Source: Chaetoderma sp. LZ-2023a (lineage: Eukaryota; Mollusca; Caudofoveata; Chaetodermatida; Chaetodermatidae). Taken from it: a DNA stretch of 64,000 bases. This document shows positions 23,331-34,802 of the stretch, piece by piece. The position numbers were made by a program, and so were the translations under genes. The stretch spans positions 79,625,079 through 79,689,078 of the forward strand of contig CM067367.1 in assembly GCA_034401795.1 (NCBI GenBank), written 5' to 3'. Under the pieces are notes generated by a model, which was not told where the DNA came from, did no database searches, and saw only the letters and a program-made list of their open reading frames with translations. Every line of letters begins with the position of its first letter. Position 1 is the first letter of the stretch.

Positions 23331-24915
23331 GCCTATAACTGCAAACTATATGGAAATGTCGACGCCTTGAACAGAGTTGAACTCGAGGAAGAACACGAGG
23401 CCACAACCGTGACACATGCAACACAGCCATCTCTGGAGTTCCCCAAATTGCAGTGCACAGAGTGGAATCCAGAGAAAGTCACACATGACCAAACAACAGA
23501 TGCGCAAACACGACATATATACGCGTGGATCCAGGTGGGGGTACGACCTCCTTGGGAAACTGTCACTCCTTTATCCACCATGGCAAAGTACTACTACCAG
23601 CGGTTTTAGGAATGTCATATGAATAACAATGTTCTCTGCCTTAACAACCGTCTGGTAGTCCCAGAGGGTTATCGTGATACTATATTACAACAACTGCACG
23701 ATAATGCGGGACATCTAGCCGTGGAAAGGATAGTTATGCGGATAAAACAGAGATTCCACTGGATCGGAATTCACGATACTGTGAAGGCATGGGATGCCAA
23801 ATGTATACCATGCCAAAGATGCATTGTTGGCCAGCACCACTCCGCACCACTTCAAATTAAGATTGCTGGTGCACCGTGGGAGCGAGTGGCTATTGATGTT
23901 CTCGGACCCTTGAATACGACGGAAATAAGTACATCCTTGTATTACAAGACGACTTTACGAAGTGGGTGGAAGCATTTGCTTTGCCAGACCAAGAGTCATC
24001 CACCGTAGCAGAGGTCCTGCCATTTCGATATGCCCTATAATCTACACTCCGATTAAGGAAGTAATTTTGAGAGCCGGTTGATCTCTGAGCTCTGCAAATT
24101 GTTTCACATCGTCAAAACAAGAACAACACCATACCACCCCGCAGTGATGGGATGGTGGAACGTTTCAATAAAACACTGGCAGAAATGTTGACGAAGGAAA
24201 CATGCCTTGATTGTAGAGATTTTGATTTACGAGTCCCATATGTGCTCATGGCTTACGCACTTCGGTACATTCCAGCATGGGTTATACCCCGGCTCAGTTA
24301 ATTTTAGGCCATGAATTAGCCTTACCCCTGGATATGGCCATGCCATGGATACCAGGAGAGAAAGATTCACCATCTCTCTATGTCAAACTCATGCGGCAGC
24401 GGATAGAACGGACCCATGAGTTAGTGAGAGCAACACTATCCACTGCACACCAGCATCAGAAGACGTGGCATGACCGGAGAGTGCATGGAAACCCATAAGA
24501 AGTAGGAAGGATGGTATGGGTACACGATTCGCGATGGTCTGCAAACGTGCTGAGTAAACTGAGTTACCAGTGGAAAGGCCCCTATGTGGTAGTAGGTAAG
24601 ACGTCGGATGTGACCTACCATATCCGTGCATCAGATGACCTGACCTCAGTCATCCACTTTGATCGACTTAAGCCGTGTGTCAGCGACGACCCTGCACCAG
24701 CGCTCGGACTGGGCATTCCCTGTGACACCGGTACCCTGACAGAAGTACCTACGAAAACTAGTATTCCCAAGATCAGCGCACAGCATCATGGTGCCAGTTC
24801 GACCCTTCTTCTACCAAGCCAGAAGTCCGGTGAACAAGCAGCTGATGCTGAGGCCGACCTCTTCCCACTCCCACCCACTTCATGCTACCCCCCCCCCCCC
24901 CCAAGCGGAGGCTGA
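23331..24915 (+). pseudogene. Gypsy element 1 integrase and C-terminal tail
   Basis: Zinc-binding HHCC is visible as HDNAGHLAVER...KCIPCQRC (about 23695-23820). The core starts with AIDVLGPLN (catalytic Asp codon 23895-23897), then shifts frame. VERFNKTLAEM carries the expected Glu near 24156. The C-terminal part MVWVHDSRWSAN...SYQWKGPYVVVG and VIHFDRLKPCV (24511-24690) matches the usual Gypsy integrase tail. At least four stops or shifts are present. Confidence 0.82.
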
Positions 24916-25660
24916 GGCTGACCCAAGCCATGCTTCCTGTGGGGTGGAACATGTAGTGAATAGCATGGAAGTGAAGAGACTGGATGAGGCCTTGGAATGT
25001 CTAGAACCACAAAGCTGTACAACTCGGTGTACCCATCCACGCCCCAAAATCGCGAGACCACTTCCCAACCAAGTGACACTATCTCCCGTAGTCACACCAA
25101 CGCCCCAACTCCAAGCAGCCTGTTCAGCAGACTCTCGGCTCGAACTTTCCTGGTGTCTAAAAATTCACTCCAACTGGGCCACCCAACCACCCCCCCCCCC
25201 CCCACCGTGAGCAGTCAGGACATCACACTACAGACAGAACGCCAATTGCATACCGAACACACCTTCCCGCAAGGCTGGATAAGTCAATTCATCATTGTGC
25301 GAACATCACATACATCCTCAGCTATGCAAAAGATAAACAGAGATATACATCATCGATAACAACAGCGTATAACAGCAACTAGCATTTTTAATTTGAAAAC
25401 GTTAGAGACATAATTTCCCGCAACATTCCATCCGTAAACCCCACTTCCCGCAATAACAACATTGTGGAAACCTGGAATACGCCCACCTCGCATTACCGTA
25501 GCATCATTCAGCAGCCCGAATCTCCCGACAACAAGACACCATCATCAGCAACACCAGCCGACATTCTCCCGCAAACACCTTTGTCCAGTGCGTAGAGACC
25601 GATTATACGGACAAGAGGAGAACATGCAGCCATCTACAGTACACGCTATGAGGAAAAAAG
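24916..25660 (+). other. Gypsy element 1 3' internal tail and polypurine tract
   Basis: Pro/Thr-rich shifted frames with poly-C runs at 24889-24902 and 25191-25203. Then comes noncoding sequence with repeated CCCGCA motifs that is shared with the 56.4-56.8 kb tail of the minus-strand copy (CAGCCATCTACAGTAC at both). GAGGAAAAAAG just before the LTR-like sequence is a good polypurine-tract candidate. Confidence 0.55.
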
Positions 25661-26210
25661 TTATAGCTATGGGTTACCAATTATAATATGGCAATAGACA
25701 TAGATAGTCATATTGATTCTCAAACAGACACCGACAACTCTGATGACCTGTTCACGGCTGAGGAGCCTATATTCTCAACCTACCGCGAAGATTTGCCGAG
25801 TGGGGCAGAGGGTAACAGGGTTGAAAAGGTGTTAAAGATGCACCAACCCACGCAACTTGTAGCAAACGAACGGTCCGCAAGACATACACTACCAGACATA
25901 CTAGGCAAATTGCCGATTCCTCGCGATCTGGCTGGTGGCAGTATACATTACCAAGATATGGCAGTGATGCCTAGCGCGGCCACGGGATCAGCAGAGGAGT
26001 CAGCTTATCCAAGCCCTCCTGTGATGAGCCCATACACGCCCCCCCCCCCCCCCCCCACACACACATGACACTCATGCACGCACGCACCAATAATGCACAT
26101 GTAATGCATCCTTATCGCGACCACTCACCTACCGACAAACATATGACCAATAGAAGGTAAACTCCCCCGCCAATATACAACCGACGATGACCAAAGACCG
26201 ACCACGCTAC
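25661..26210 (+). mobile_element. LTR family Z (shared edge of two Gypsy elements)
   Basis: About 550 bp running from TATAGCTATGGGTTACC to GACCACGCTACA. It is closely matched by a solo copy at 42336-42885. It follows a polypurine tract and is followed within a few bases by TGGTGTCAGTGGTAGGATCC, a PBS-like sequence, so it fits an LTR. The 126-codon frame at 25688-26068 inside it differs from the other copy mostly by amino-acid-changing substitutions, as expected without selection. Confidence 0.6.
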
Positions 26211-29200
26211 AACTGGTGTCAGTGGTAGGATCCGAACTAACCCACACGTTACACCTTCGACCTCACTAAGAAGGTGACTGCTGGATGGAGAACATTTGGG
26301 AGAGGAAGGTGGAGCAGTGGCTGACAGATTCAAGGCTCTACGTTGCGGTTTACTCACCTTAAACAAGTGTGCAAAGGATACCGATGGTCCAGAAATATTA
26401 ACTATGACACCCAAAGCTGCTCATTCTGATGAGCAGGAGATGTATCCTGCGCATACCACGGAGCAAGTCCGGAGTCGTTCTTCCTCCCTGCCACCCAGGG
26501 CTAAGGATGATTTTGTGAATGATCCAAGTGACTGTCGCTGGTGGGTGAGGGACATGGGAGAGGAGCCGAGACGAACTCCTCACCAACCAACCATGCCAGA
26601 TTTCACAGCGAGCCGAGACAATCAATACACAGGACACCATGAGAACACAAGCAGCAAACAGCCTATTGGCCTCAAAACCTACAGTGGCAAGAATCCCCAT
26701 GACGATGATTATGCTGCAACAATGGAAAAAGTGGTGGGGTGGGTGGTTGGGTGGGTGGGGCTGCGATGTCAAGCATGGTTTTTGAAACAGGAGAATGAAG
26801 AAGTGAGGCACTCCGAGATCAAATTATGATGCTGAGACCGGCTCGGGCGAGGGTTCCCTCTAAGTGGGATAGAGGTGCAGCTACCACACTAAGACAGCCT
26901 GAAATGGCACCACCAGGATATGAAGAAGAGCAGAACTCTCAGAGAGAGGCGTATCAACAAGGAAGACAGTACAATCAAGAAAGTACACGCAAGAGTGTCC
27001 CTGGCCTGGGTGAGGACAGGAAATTCCCCACCCTGATGTTATGACCCCTATTATGAAGGTCATAGTCATGGACATGCTGATATTGATGCAGGGCACCGGC
27101 AAGTTAGATGGTCTGCATCTGAATGGAAGACCGTAATGGCAGAGCTGTACCAAAAACTAGACCTACTGAGACAGGAGCTGAGGGAAAGGCCTCATTATGA
27201 TGCGCCATTCTCTGAACCAACCCTGCACCCCAGCGACATGTCTACCCGACCTCATGTCCGTGTTGAAGAGACTTCTGGGCATGAGGCAGACTCACCAGTT
27301 GGAGGTTCCGTATCCGGGGAGGACCGTCCACTAGTACGTTATGTTGCTAAGCAGATCAAGCATGCTCCATATGATGGTAAGGAGCCATGGGGTGATTATT
27401 TGACTCAATTTGATGTAGCTGCCCTGCTTAATTGCTGGAATGAAACGGAGAAGGTTGCTGTGTTGGCAACTTAACTTCGTGGGAAGGCTGTCAGAGTTCT
27501 CTCAGACCTGCAACTTCATGTAACCCAACTTACGTACTCTTGTTTAGCTGATGCATTGGAGTCACGTTTTGGTACTCCTGAACAGGAGCAGACTGCAAGA
27601 GCACAACTACCGGGTAGAACTAGGGGAAAAACTGAATCGCTGCAAAAATTAGCACAGGCTATCAAAGGGTTAGTAAGGCATGCATATCCTGGACTGCCAG
27701 AAGACCAATTTGAGTGAATAGCCGTTGATGCTTTCACCGATGCCTTGTCTTATGATGCTGGTCTAAAGCAGTATGCCTATCAGGCCCCGACGCAAACGTT
27801 GGAGAGGACTCTCTAGGTGGCTACTAGGATGGAGGGTTTTCTGGTGAGGGAGAATCCACATGGTTCTTCCCATTCCAAACCACTCCACCAACAGCCACAG
27901 CAAAGCAGAGCCGATCCACCATCGAAGCAAAGGTAAGAATGTCCTGTGTATGGGGTGGGTAGCAGCAATATGCAAGAAGAGACTGCTAGGGCTAGGGCCT
28001 GGCAGCAGCAAGTAGATAATAAATTAGAGGCGTTCTGCAGTGCCTTGGGGGAGGATAGAGAGACAAATGGAATGGTGCCAACGAAGTTTGCAACAAAGTG
28101 CTCATACAAGGAATGTTGACCCAAGGGAAGGTCAAAACATGCTACCTTGGCATAGTCGACCATCTTGTAATGTACCTCCAAGATACGACAGGAGGCCCAG
28201 GTGGCGCCCTTCAAGGCATTATGAGACAACTTCAGGACAAATTCCTCCTCTTATAAACTCAGTCCTAAATCACTCTCCCGCACCCTCAGCACACGCAGCA
28301 GTGCCTAATCTTTCCCATGGCCCAGCAGATGCTTTTCCACAGCCTCCTCAACAAGTAGTAAACGATGACATCCTCCAAATGGTGAGGAATTTGGGCACCT
28401 GTTTGGATGAGCAAGACGCCAGAAGAGCTGCACGGAGAAAGAATCACCAAGCTCCAACTAACTATGTGCAGGCCAAGCAACGGCCATCCCAGGGAAGACC
28501 ACCCAGATCCCCACATGCCCTGGCGTCACCCTTTAGCTCTGTGCATAGGATAATGATGCTAGAAAACAGGTAGCGAAACTAGGTAGGCAGGTACCAGTCA
28601 ACAACTCACATGTCCATCAGGCACCAAACGGGAAAGACAGAGAGTCTACTACGCCTGTAGTTTAAAGTGAGAATAGGGAATATAGGCGACCACTAAGATC
28701 CCATCACCCCAGGAGGCACCAGCTCCACCTCAGAATAACTAACCATCATTCGACCATGCTGAGTGGTCAGCCTTATCATCTCATGGTGATGATGAATCAA
28801 CAGACAGCTCTGCTAGTATTGAGTATACCACCCACCTGGTCAAGCCCTCTCTGGGATCTCACCTAAATATGATGAAAGCACAGCACCAATACTGGCCCGT
28901 GAATGTTGTGACGTCATCTCTACATTGGAGGAGTAAAGTACGTCAACCGCAATGTCAGGAACGTGAAAGCATAGTTAACAACTATCGAGTATCAGTCCTT
29001 GGCTCCAAGAGGGCTATGCGCAAGTGCCCGTATATTAAGAAATTACCTGTTAAGAAGGAACCCAGAACAGAAGAGGTACTACAAACGCCTCTCAATTGCT
29101 GTCCCCTGAAACTCTGAGCCTGATGCTAATGGATGGAGGATGGTCCGGAGATCTGCCCGTCCAAGAAAGAAGAGGGAGCAGAACCAATGTGACTTGTGTC

Positions 29201-29310
29201 AAGCATTTGGCCACTATCAGCAGGACTGTTGTGAAAGGGAACAAGCGGTAACCCCTAATCAGAGACACCGCCAGAGGTCCATTTCCCAACAGGAGGAAAA
29301 CCCATGACAA
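26211..29310 (+). pseudogene. Gypsy element 3 gag
   Basis: Begins at the PBS-like TGGTGTCAGTGGTAGGAT. The capsid core reads KHAPYDGKEPWGDYLTQFDV and LLNCWNETEKVAVLAT, a stop, then LRGKAVRVLSDL and YSCLADALESRFGTPEQEQT (about 27355-27590), a textbook Ty3/Gypsy gag. The nucleocapsid knuckle CDLCQAFGHYQQDC (29188-29229) follows. Stops at 27472-27474 and 27717, and several shifts, make it a pseudogene. A (GGGTGG)-type expansion at 26728-26760 lies inside the coding sequence. Confidence 0.75.
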
Positions 29311-29316
29311 TCTTCA

Positions 29317-30140
29317 TTGGGTCAACAGTCCAGAGCCATTCCCTCACCAAGACTAAAGAGCAGACGGACTCATAGAGTGAGGGCAATCCAAAACATTTCT
29401 AGCCAACCAACAGAGGATGATTCGTCATCATCGCCAGATACCTCTACCAGTGATTCCTACAGTGAAGGAACTCCATTTCTTCCATATTGCCCACCCGGAC
29501 ATGACCTACCTGGGTATGCCGAGGATAAAGAATTGGACAGGCAATGCCAAGAAATATGGCGCAAACACTGCCGCTGGCATCAGGAACAGCAGACATCTTT
29601 GAGGGTGAATGGCTACTGTTGGCCAATTGGAGACGACCTGTACTTTCAACCCCGTATGAAGCAAGCGTCTGGGGCTAGTGACCAAACATTGTTCCTACCT
29701 GCCACAGTCAATGGGACAGGCATCAATTTCAAAATTGATACTGGTGTATCAATGACAGTTATAAGTCGTGCAATGTACCACCTTTTGCGGAACCCGGGGC
29801 CAAGCCTCCAGGGTAACCCTACCTTTCGTTCCACTGGAGGTGGGGTGGGGTGGAGTGGGGGTGGGGGTGGGGTGGGGTTGGGTGGGTGGTGTGGGGGTGG
29901 TGTGCTGCCATGTGATGGAACTGCCGAACTTACCTTGGTAATAGGTGGAGTCTGATTCCTTCACAGAATCCATGCTGCTCCTATGGCTAAGGAAGGTCTC
30001 CTTGGGTCAGACTTCCTACGTAAATACCAGGCAACCATATCATATGTCACTGATGAAATTGGAATTTCAGGAAAGAGGTTTCCAATCTCACATAGTCATC
30101 CATACTTTGTCTGTTATCACGTGGATTTGCTAGAGACACT
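29317..30140 (+). pseudogene. Gypsy element 3 aspartic protease; element truncated afterwards
   Basis: NFKIDTGVSMTVISRAMYHL holds the DTG site near 29738. After a G-rich expansion the frame reads LPCDGTAELTLVIGGV, shifts, and continues GLLGSDFLRKYQATISYV, the ILG-type protease segment. No reverse transcriptase follows: sequence after ~30250 is unrelated tandem repeat, so pol is deleted. Confidence 0.72.
29838..29905 (+). repeat. G-rich expansion within a protease frame
   Basis: Runs of GGGGT/GGGTGG replace a short loop between STGG and LPCDG of the protease. The block stays in frame and encodes Gly/Val/Trp. It is able to form G-quadruplexes. Confidence 0.8.
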
Positions 30141-30489
30141 TGTACCCTTTTAGAACTGACGAAGCGTGGATGGGAGGATGGGAAGGAGACAGGAGTCCAG
30201 TACCCAGTCAACATGAGATATTTGTCTGGAAGGCTCTCCACGCCATAAGGCTTGAGATGCATACACCATAACTAAAAATATCTAATGATTTGGTGGATGG
30301 GGGAATGGGTTAAGACAAGAAGACCAGCTCTCCCCATAGCATAATTGGGATTCAAGTGCGAGTGCATTTGCATATAAGGACAATTAGATACTCCACTCCC
30401 GTAGTATTTACATTTTTTTACTTACTGTTACCAAAATTGGACCATTGGTTGTTGTCAGTTGCTCTCGTTTTAAATACCTTCTAATATAA

Positions 30490-31260
30490 GTTTTCCATTT
30501 CACATGTTGATGTGTGTACATTCTGAAGACACGGTTTCTGTGCACTGTGGTTGTCTGATGTGACAGCAGCAGGTTTCAGAAACATTGTAAAATGTACACC
30601 AATCTCCTTATACTGATTCTGCCATTATGATATTTTAGAGTGAATTTGGTAATAGTTTAATTCCATTTCATGTGTCGAAGGGAGTACATTTTGGAGACAA
30701 GGTTTCTGTAGACTGTTTTTGTCTGATATGACAGCAACAGGATTCAGAAACATTGTAAAATGTACCTCCTTATGCTGGTTGTCCCATATTTATATTTTAG
30801 AGTCAATTTGGTAATGGTTTAATTCCATTTCATGTGTTGGCGGGTGTACATTTGGGAGACAAAGTTGCTGTGGACTATTGTTGTCTTGTGTGACAGCAAC
30901 AGGCTTCAGAAACACTGTAAGATGTACACCGGCCTCCTTCTACTGATTCGGTCATGATTGTTGTGGAGTCAATTTGATGACAGTCAAAATAGTAGTTATA
31001 ATGCATGCCGTATGTGAGGTCATAATCAAAGCAAATAATATTAAGTGTAGTACCTTTTCGTACTGAATTCAAGATGTAATGGGTTAAATCCATCGCATAA
31101 TTGAATGGTGTACATTATGGGAATAAGGTTTCTGTGGACTGATATCGTCTGATGTGACAACAGCAGCTTTCAAAGACATTGTAAAATGTGCACCAGTATT
31201 CGTCTCCTGGGTCTGTCACAATTATATTTAGTGCCAAAACGATGGTTAAATATAGTATCT
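30490..31260. repeat. Tandem satellite, ~165 bp monomer, four copies
   Basis: TGTGTACAT...GACAGCA(G/A)CAGG(C/T)TTCAGAAACA...TAAAATGTACACC recurs with starts near 30499, 30669, 30830 and 31091. The first spacings are 170 and 161 bp. The last unit carries an extra ~95 bp. No homology to the 12.5 kb satellite is seen. Confidence 0.75.
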
Positions 31261-31470
31261 ATGGTATGTATCTGTCTGGAACATTATGCTCAAAGTAAGC
31301 AATATTAAAAGTATTACGGTTCCTACTAAATTCCGGATGTAATGGGCCAGATTGTGTGTAGATGAACTGTTAATTCCCACTGAGCTATAGATTCGGGATC
31401 CCGAACATCCTGCTAAGCTATCCGGCAGCCAGTGCTACTTTGGGAAGCTCGAGTCAAAGAAATTCCCGCC

Positions 31471-31675
31471 AATCCGGACAAAGAACCAGCCCGGACCAAG
31501 AGATGCTCACGAATCCAGGCAGGGAGCCAGCCCAGTCAGCGAAGTGCCCAAGAATCTGGGCAGAGAGCCTGTCAGGCCCATGAGATACCCACGAAGCCGG
31601 ATGGAGAATCAGCCCAGACCAACAAAGGCCCAAGAATCCAGGCGGAGAGCCAAGCAAGTCCCGGAGAAGTCCAGG
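31471..31675. repeat. Minisatellite, 5 x 41 bp
   Basis: Each unit starts AATCC(A/G)G and is exactly 41 bp. Because 41 is not a multiple of three, successive units are read in different frames; the 89-codon frame over it (31432-31701) is therefore a repeat artefact. Some unit pairs alternate (1/3 and 2/4 more alike), hinting at an 82 bp higher-order unit. Confidence 0.85.
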
Positions 31676-31701
31676 TAGTGCGTAATAAAATCAATGGTTA
31701 A

Positions 31702-33435
31702 GTACTGTAGCATTCGAGGTGGGATGGCTGCAGTCCAGACAGCACCCAGATGTGGTTGACACAACACTGCACCACATTCTTCCTATGACACTCATACCCC
31801 TGCTCAGCCACCATATCGGCATCTCATTCATGTATACCATGAGGGAGGTGCTATGTAACATATGTAATGTCGCACCAGCAGCATCATTGACCCTGGCTAT
31901 TGGAACATGCATCAAGCGTTCTGTTTCACCCCTTACCCTTCGAAAAGATGTACCAAGTTGCCGACATGACCCATTGTGGCTAATTTGAGTTCTGTATATC
32001 ATGCCCAGCTACTTACGTGATCTACAAAAGAAAACTTTATTTATCTATTTTTATCTTTCCATATATCAAATCATCCCCACCTGCGAGTATACATATTTAT
32101 ATGGCTTGATCTCCAAAGGGTCCTCATATCTTTTGTCAAGCTGTATACCCAGATTGATATGTAATCATGGGTGTGACGAAATGTATTATTGAGGAGCTGA
32201 TGGTTCCCTGCATCCGGTAGCCAGTGGCATGCAATGAATCAATGATAACGACTGTACCCGTCCCAACCACACCGCTGGAAAATCTTAGGAATAAAAGTGC
32301 TCAACTTGTTGCATCGGTTGTTCATTCCATAATCAATCAACCAGTAGCTGATGTCATAATCAATACTAGATCTATGTGCCAGAAGCGTCTCAATTCTGAC
32401 TATGTATTATCGAGAAATAACCGCCTACATACAGATCTCAAAGGTAGAGGGAACCTGACCTCCCACTTTTGGGAAAGGAGATGATATTGCCACTAAGCCT
32501 CACTAGTAACTGATGTCACAATCGAGAGTGGAGGTACTCGTCCAAGCACCTTCTTCCTGACCACCCAGGGTAATGGAAGTGAGTAACCACATATGAATTT
32601 GAGGGATAAACGAACTAGAAACCATTTAAAAAGATCTTAGTCACGATCACCTGAAGAGAACTGCCCATGCGAGCATCCATTTGTTGCCAAAGAATCTAAC
32701 AGCCATTATCTCACAGCTAGAGTAGCATTAATCGTTTCCTTATTCTGCTCTAATTTCAGCTCACCAGATGGCTGTTCGCCACGACCACATACGAAACAGA
32801 CGTTACCCAGGGAATCATAGTCACATACAGTTACCACGATCCCCAGCCAAGAGTCACAGACGATCAATGCCTCCACCTGACATTTGGACATGCGACGCCT
32901 GTGATGCAGCAGATGAGGATCGCCGTATCATAAGCAGCCATAGAAGATGACACCACCCCGATACAGGAATACTCAACAAGCCAGGGAGTAGATCACCCAC
33001 CGCCACGCGGGAGCCGGAGTTCCCCAGGTGCAAGAAAGCTGGGGAGGAACAGATGGTTGATGCAACGAGACATGGGGATCCAACACCAACGCACGCATCC
33101 GGACGCTGTCGGGATCACCCAAGACATACTGAGGGAGATCTCCAAGGATGACATACACATGCGCTGCACCTTCCAATAGACAGTAAGTATTGGGGAAATT
33201 GTAATGTCAGGAAAACAAATACTATTGTCAAACCATCAACCTTTCTACCAAAGTGGCATGCAAAACTTGGTATTGGCTATTAAAGGAGGGAGACATAGTG
33301 TGCTAACCTATCTCACGAGCAGCAAAGGTTCACTGTGACTGATGATTATTGGGAAGAGTTCGAGCTCATCAATCGGCCCTCGTTGGTCAACCAGTGTCCA
33401 TTGTAGATGACAGAGGGACAATTAGCTTGGCTGTA
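31702..33435. other. Unassigned sequence, possible decayed coding remnants
   Basis: Several short frames of mixed strand with no recognised domain. One plus-strand frame near 33.02-33.18 kb (NRWLMQRDMGIQHQRTHPDA) reads like protein but stops at 33178-33180. GTAAGT follows at 33183. I cannot assign a function. Confidence 0.35.
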
Positions 33436-33436
33436 A

Positions 33437-33769
33437 CATCATGCAAGGGAAAGTGGCTTGGGTAATGCTCCCTATGAGCAAATAAACTATAGGGGCTGGG
33501 TTGACCACTTAATTGATCTGACCTCGGGCTGTAATGGCTCAGTCCACATCCAGATCAACTGGTCAGATGTTCTGGAGGTCCTAATAGTGCACTTCCGGTG
33601 AGTATCGGGTTTTAGCAGATTAGCACACTAGGCGGTAGCCTAGCCTATTATAAAGGAGGTTCTGTCTATTATTGTTCACAGGCATGGGACGACCAGTGAC
33701 ACCATCCATGATATCTGCAGGATGCGGGTAGACGAACACCTACCCAGTGGCCTGTCAAGAACTACCTGA
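33437..33769 (+). CDS. Possible two-exon gene fragment
   Basis: A frame that opens after a TAA (~33436) reads NAPYEQINYRGWVDHLIDL and SVHIQINWSDVLEVLIVHF, then meets GTGAGT at 33598. Joining to the AG at 33680-33681 (84 bp intron) keeps the frame and gives HGTTSDTIHDICRMRVDEHL, ending at TGA ~33767. The first codon is not identified and no family is recognised. It may be the tail of a decayed transposon gene. The frame across the junction is seen; splicing is inferred. Confidence 0.25.
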
Positions 33770-34169
33770 GCACAAAACACACATACACAGACCAGGTCAA
33801 AAATATTCTCTACATGCTAATGTATTACTTGTTGTTTAGATAATAAAGACAGGTGGAAATGCATTCCTACACGCTGGTTATTTTTACTCTAGCTGGCCTC
33901 TCAGACAGGAGCCAGCGATAGACTATACCAAGGCCCACCAAAATCCCATGCTGACACTGTACTACCACTGTATGGGGATCGAGAGACCTGGGGTTCTCTG
34001 GCCTCCAATGAGGCGCAGAGGAGCCAACCGACCATCATAACTGAGATAAGAACCCCAGAGGCATTGATAAGTAAGGATTGGACACGTCAACCGAATTAAT
34101 AAATGGTCAACAAAATTTGACTCAAAACCGAACAAATGCTAAATAGCGACACACACATTAAAAGTGATA

Positions 34170-34386
34170 ATATTCTATCGAGGTGTGTCGGCCTTGTTTT
34201 CTGGTGATTAGTAACAAATTGTCACGATGTTGGCCATGGTACCAGATCATAATGGATCTTTGTCTGGTATCCCTCGATCTGGGAAGGTTATATAAGCTAA
34301 GCCCGCCCCGTATAGAGGAGAGAAAGTACGGAAACCGTCAGTCACAAAGGGTCATGTGAAACCGTCACCAAAAAGATCAGCCCGGC

Positions 34387-34445
<59 letters not shown>

Positions 34446-34660
34446 CAAAACACAAAGACCACAAGTCAGAGTGTGATCAACAGAAAGATCAGCCCAGTTC
34501 GAAGAGGAAAAGAATCACCAATAAGGTAAAGATAAAAATATTGCTTACTTAATAGTAAAAATAAGTTATTGATTCTTTTTGCCTGAACTAAAGAGGCAGC
34601 CACCCAAGAACTGGAAATTGGAGGAATCATCGACTCATGAAGACCCTCTGTAATTGGTGA
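34170..34660 (+). mobile_element. LTR-like sequence with TATA box and PBS-like 3' edge
   Basis: TTGTCACGATGTTGGCC, TATATAAG at 34289, GC-rich downstream sequence, an (AG)n run and then TTGGTGACGGGAGTTGGACA at 34657. TGGTGAC is a common start of Gypsy primer-binding sites. No coding region follows, so this may be a solo LTR or the left end of a deleted element. Confidence 0.35.
34389..34441. repeat. (AG)n microsatellite
   Basis: About 26 uninterrupted AG units lying downstream of the TATA-like sequence at 34289. Confidence 0.97.
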
Positions 34661-34802
34661 CGGGAGTTGGACACGGACAGACATCGCTAGGCAGGCTAAG
34701 GTAGACGTTTTGACAGCACACGAATTTGTGGGAACAGGAAATTTGGATGCCCGGAGGATAGATCAAAATTTAGTTTAATTTCAGCTCAGTTCTCAGATTG
34801 TT

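Noticed and set aside
25688..26068. 126-codon accessory gene 3' of pol in Gypsy element 1
   Set aside because: The copy at 42.36 kb differs mainly by amino-acid-changing substitutions and a stop, and its position between a polypurine tract and a PBS-like site fits LTR sequence.
31432..31701. 89-codon frame with Gln/Ser/Pro-rich repeats
   Set aside because: It is the 41 bp minisatellite read in rotating frames, not a periodic protein.
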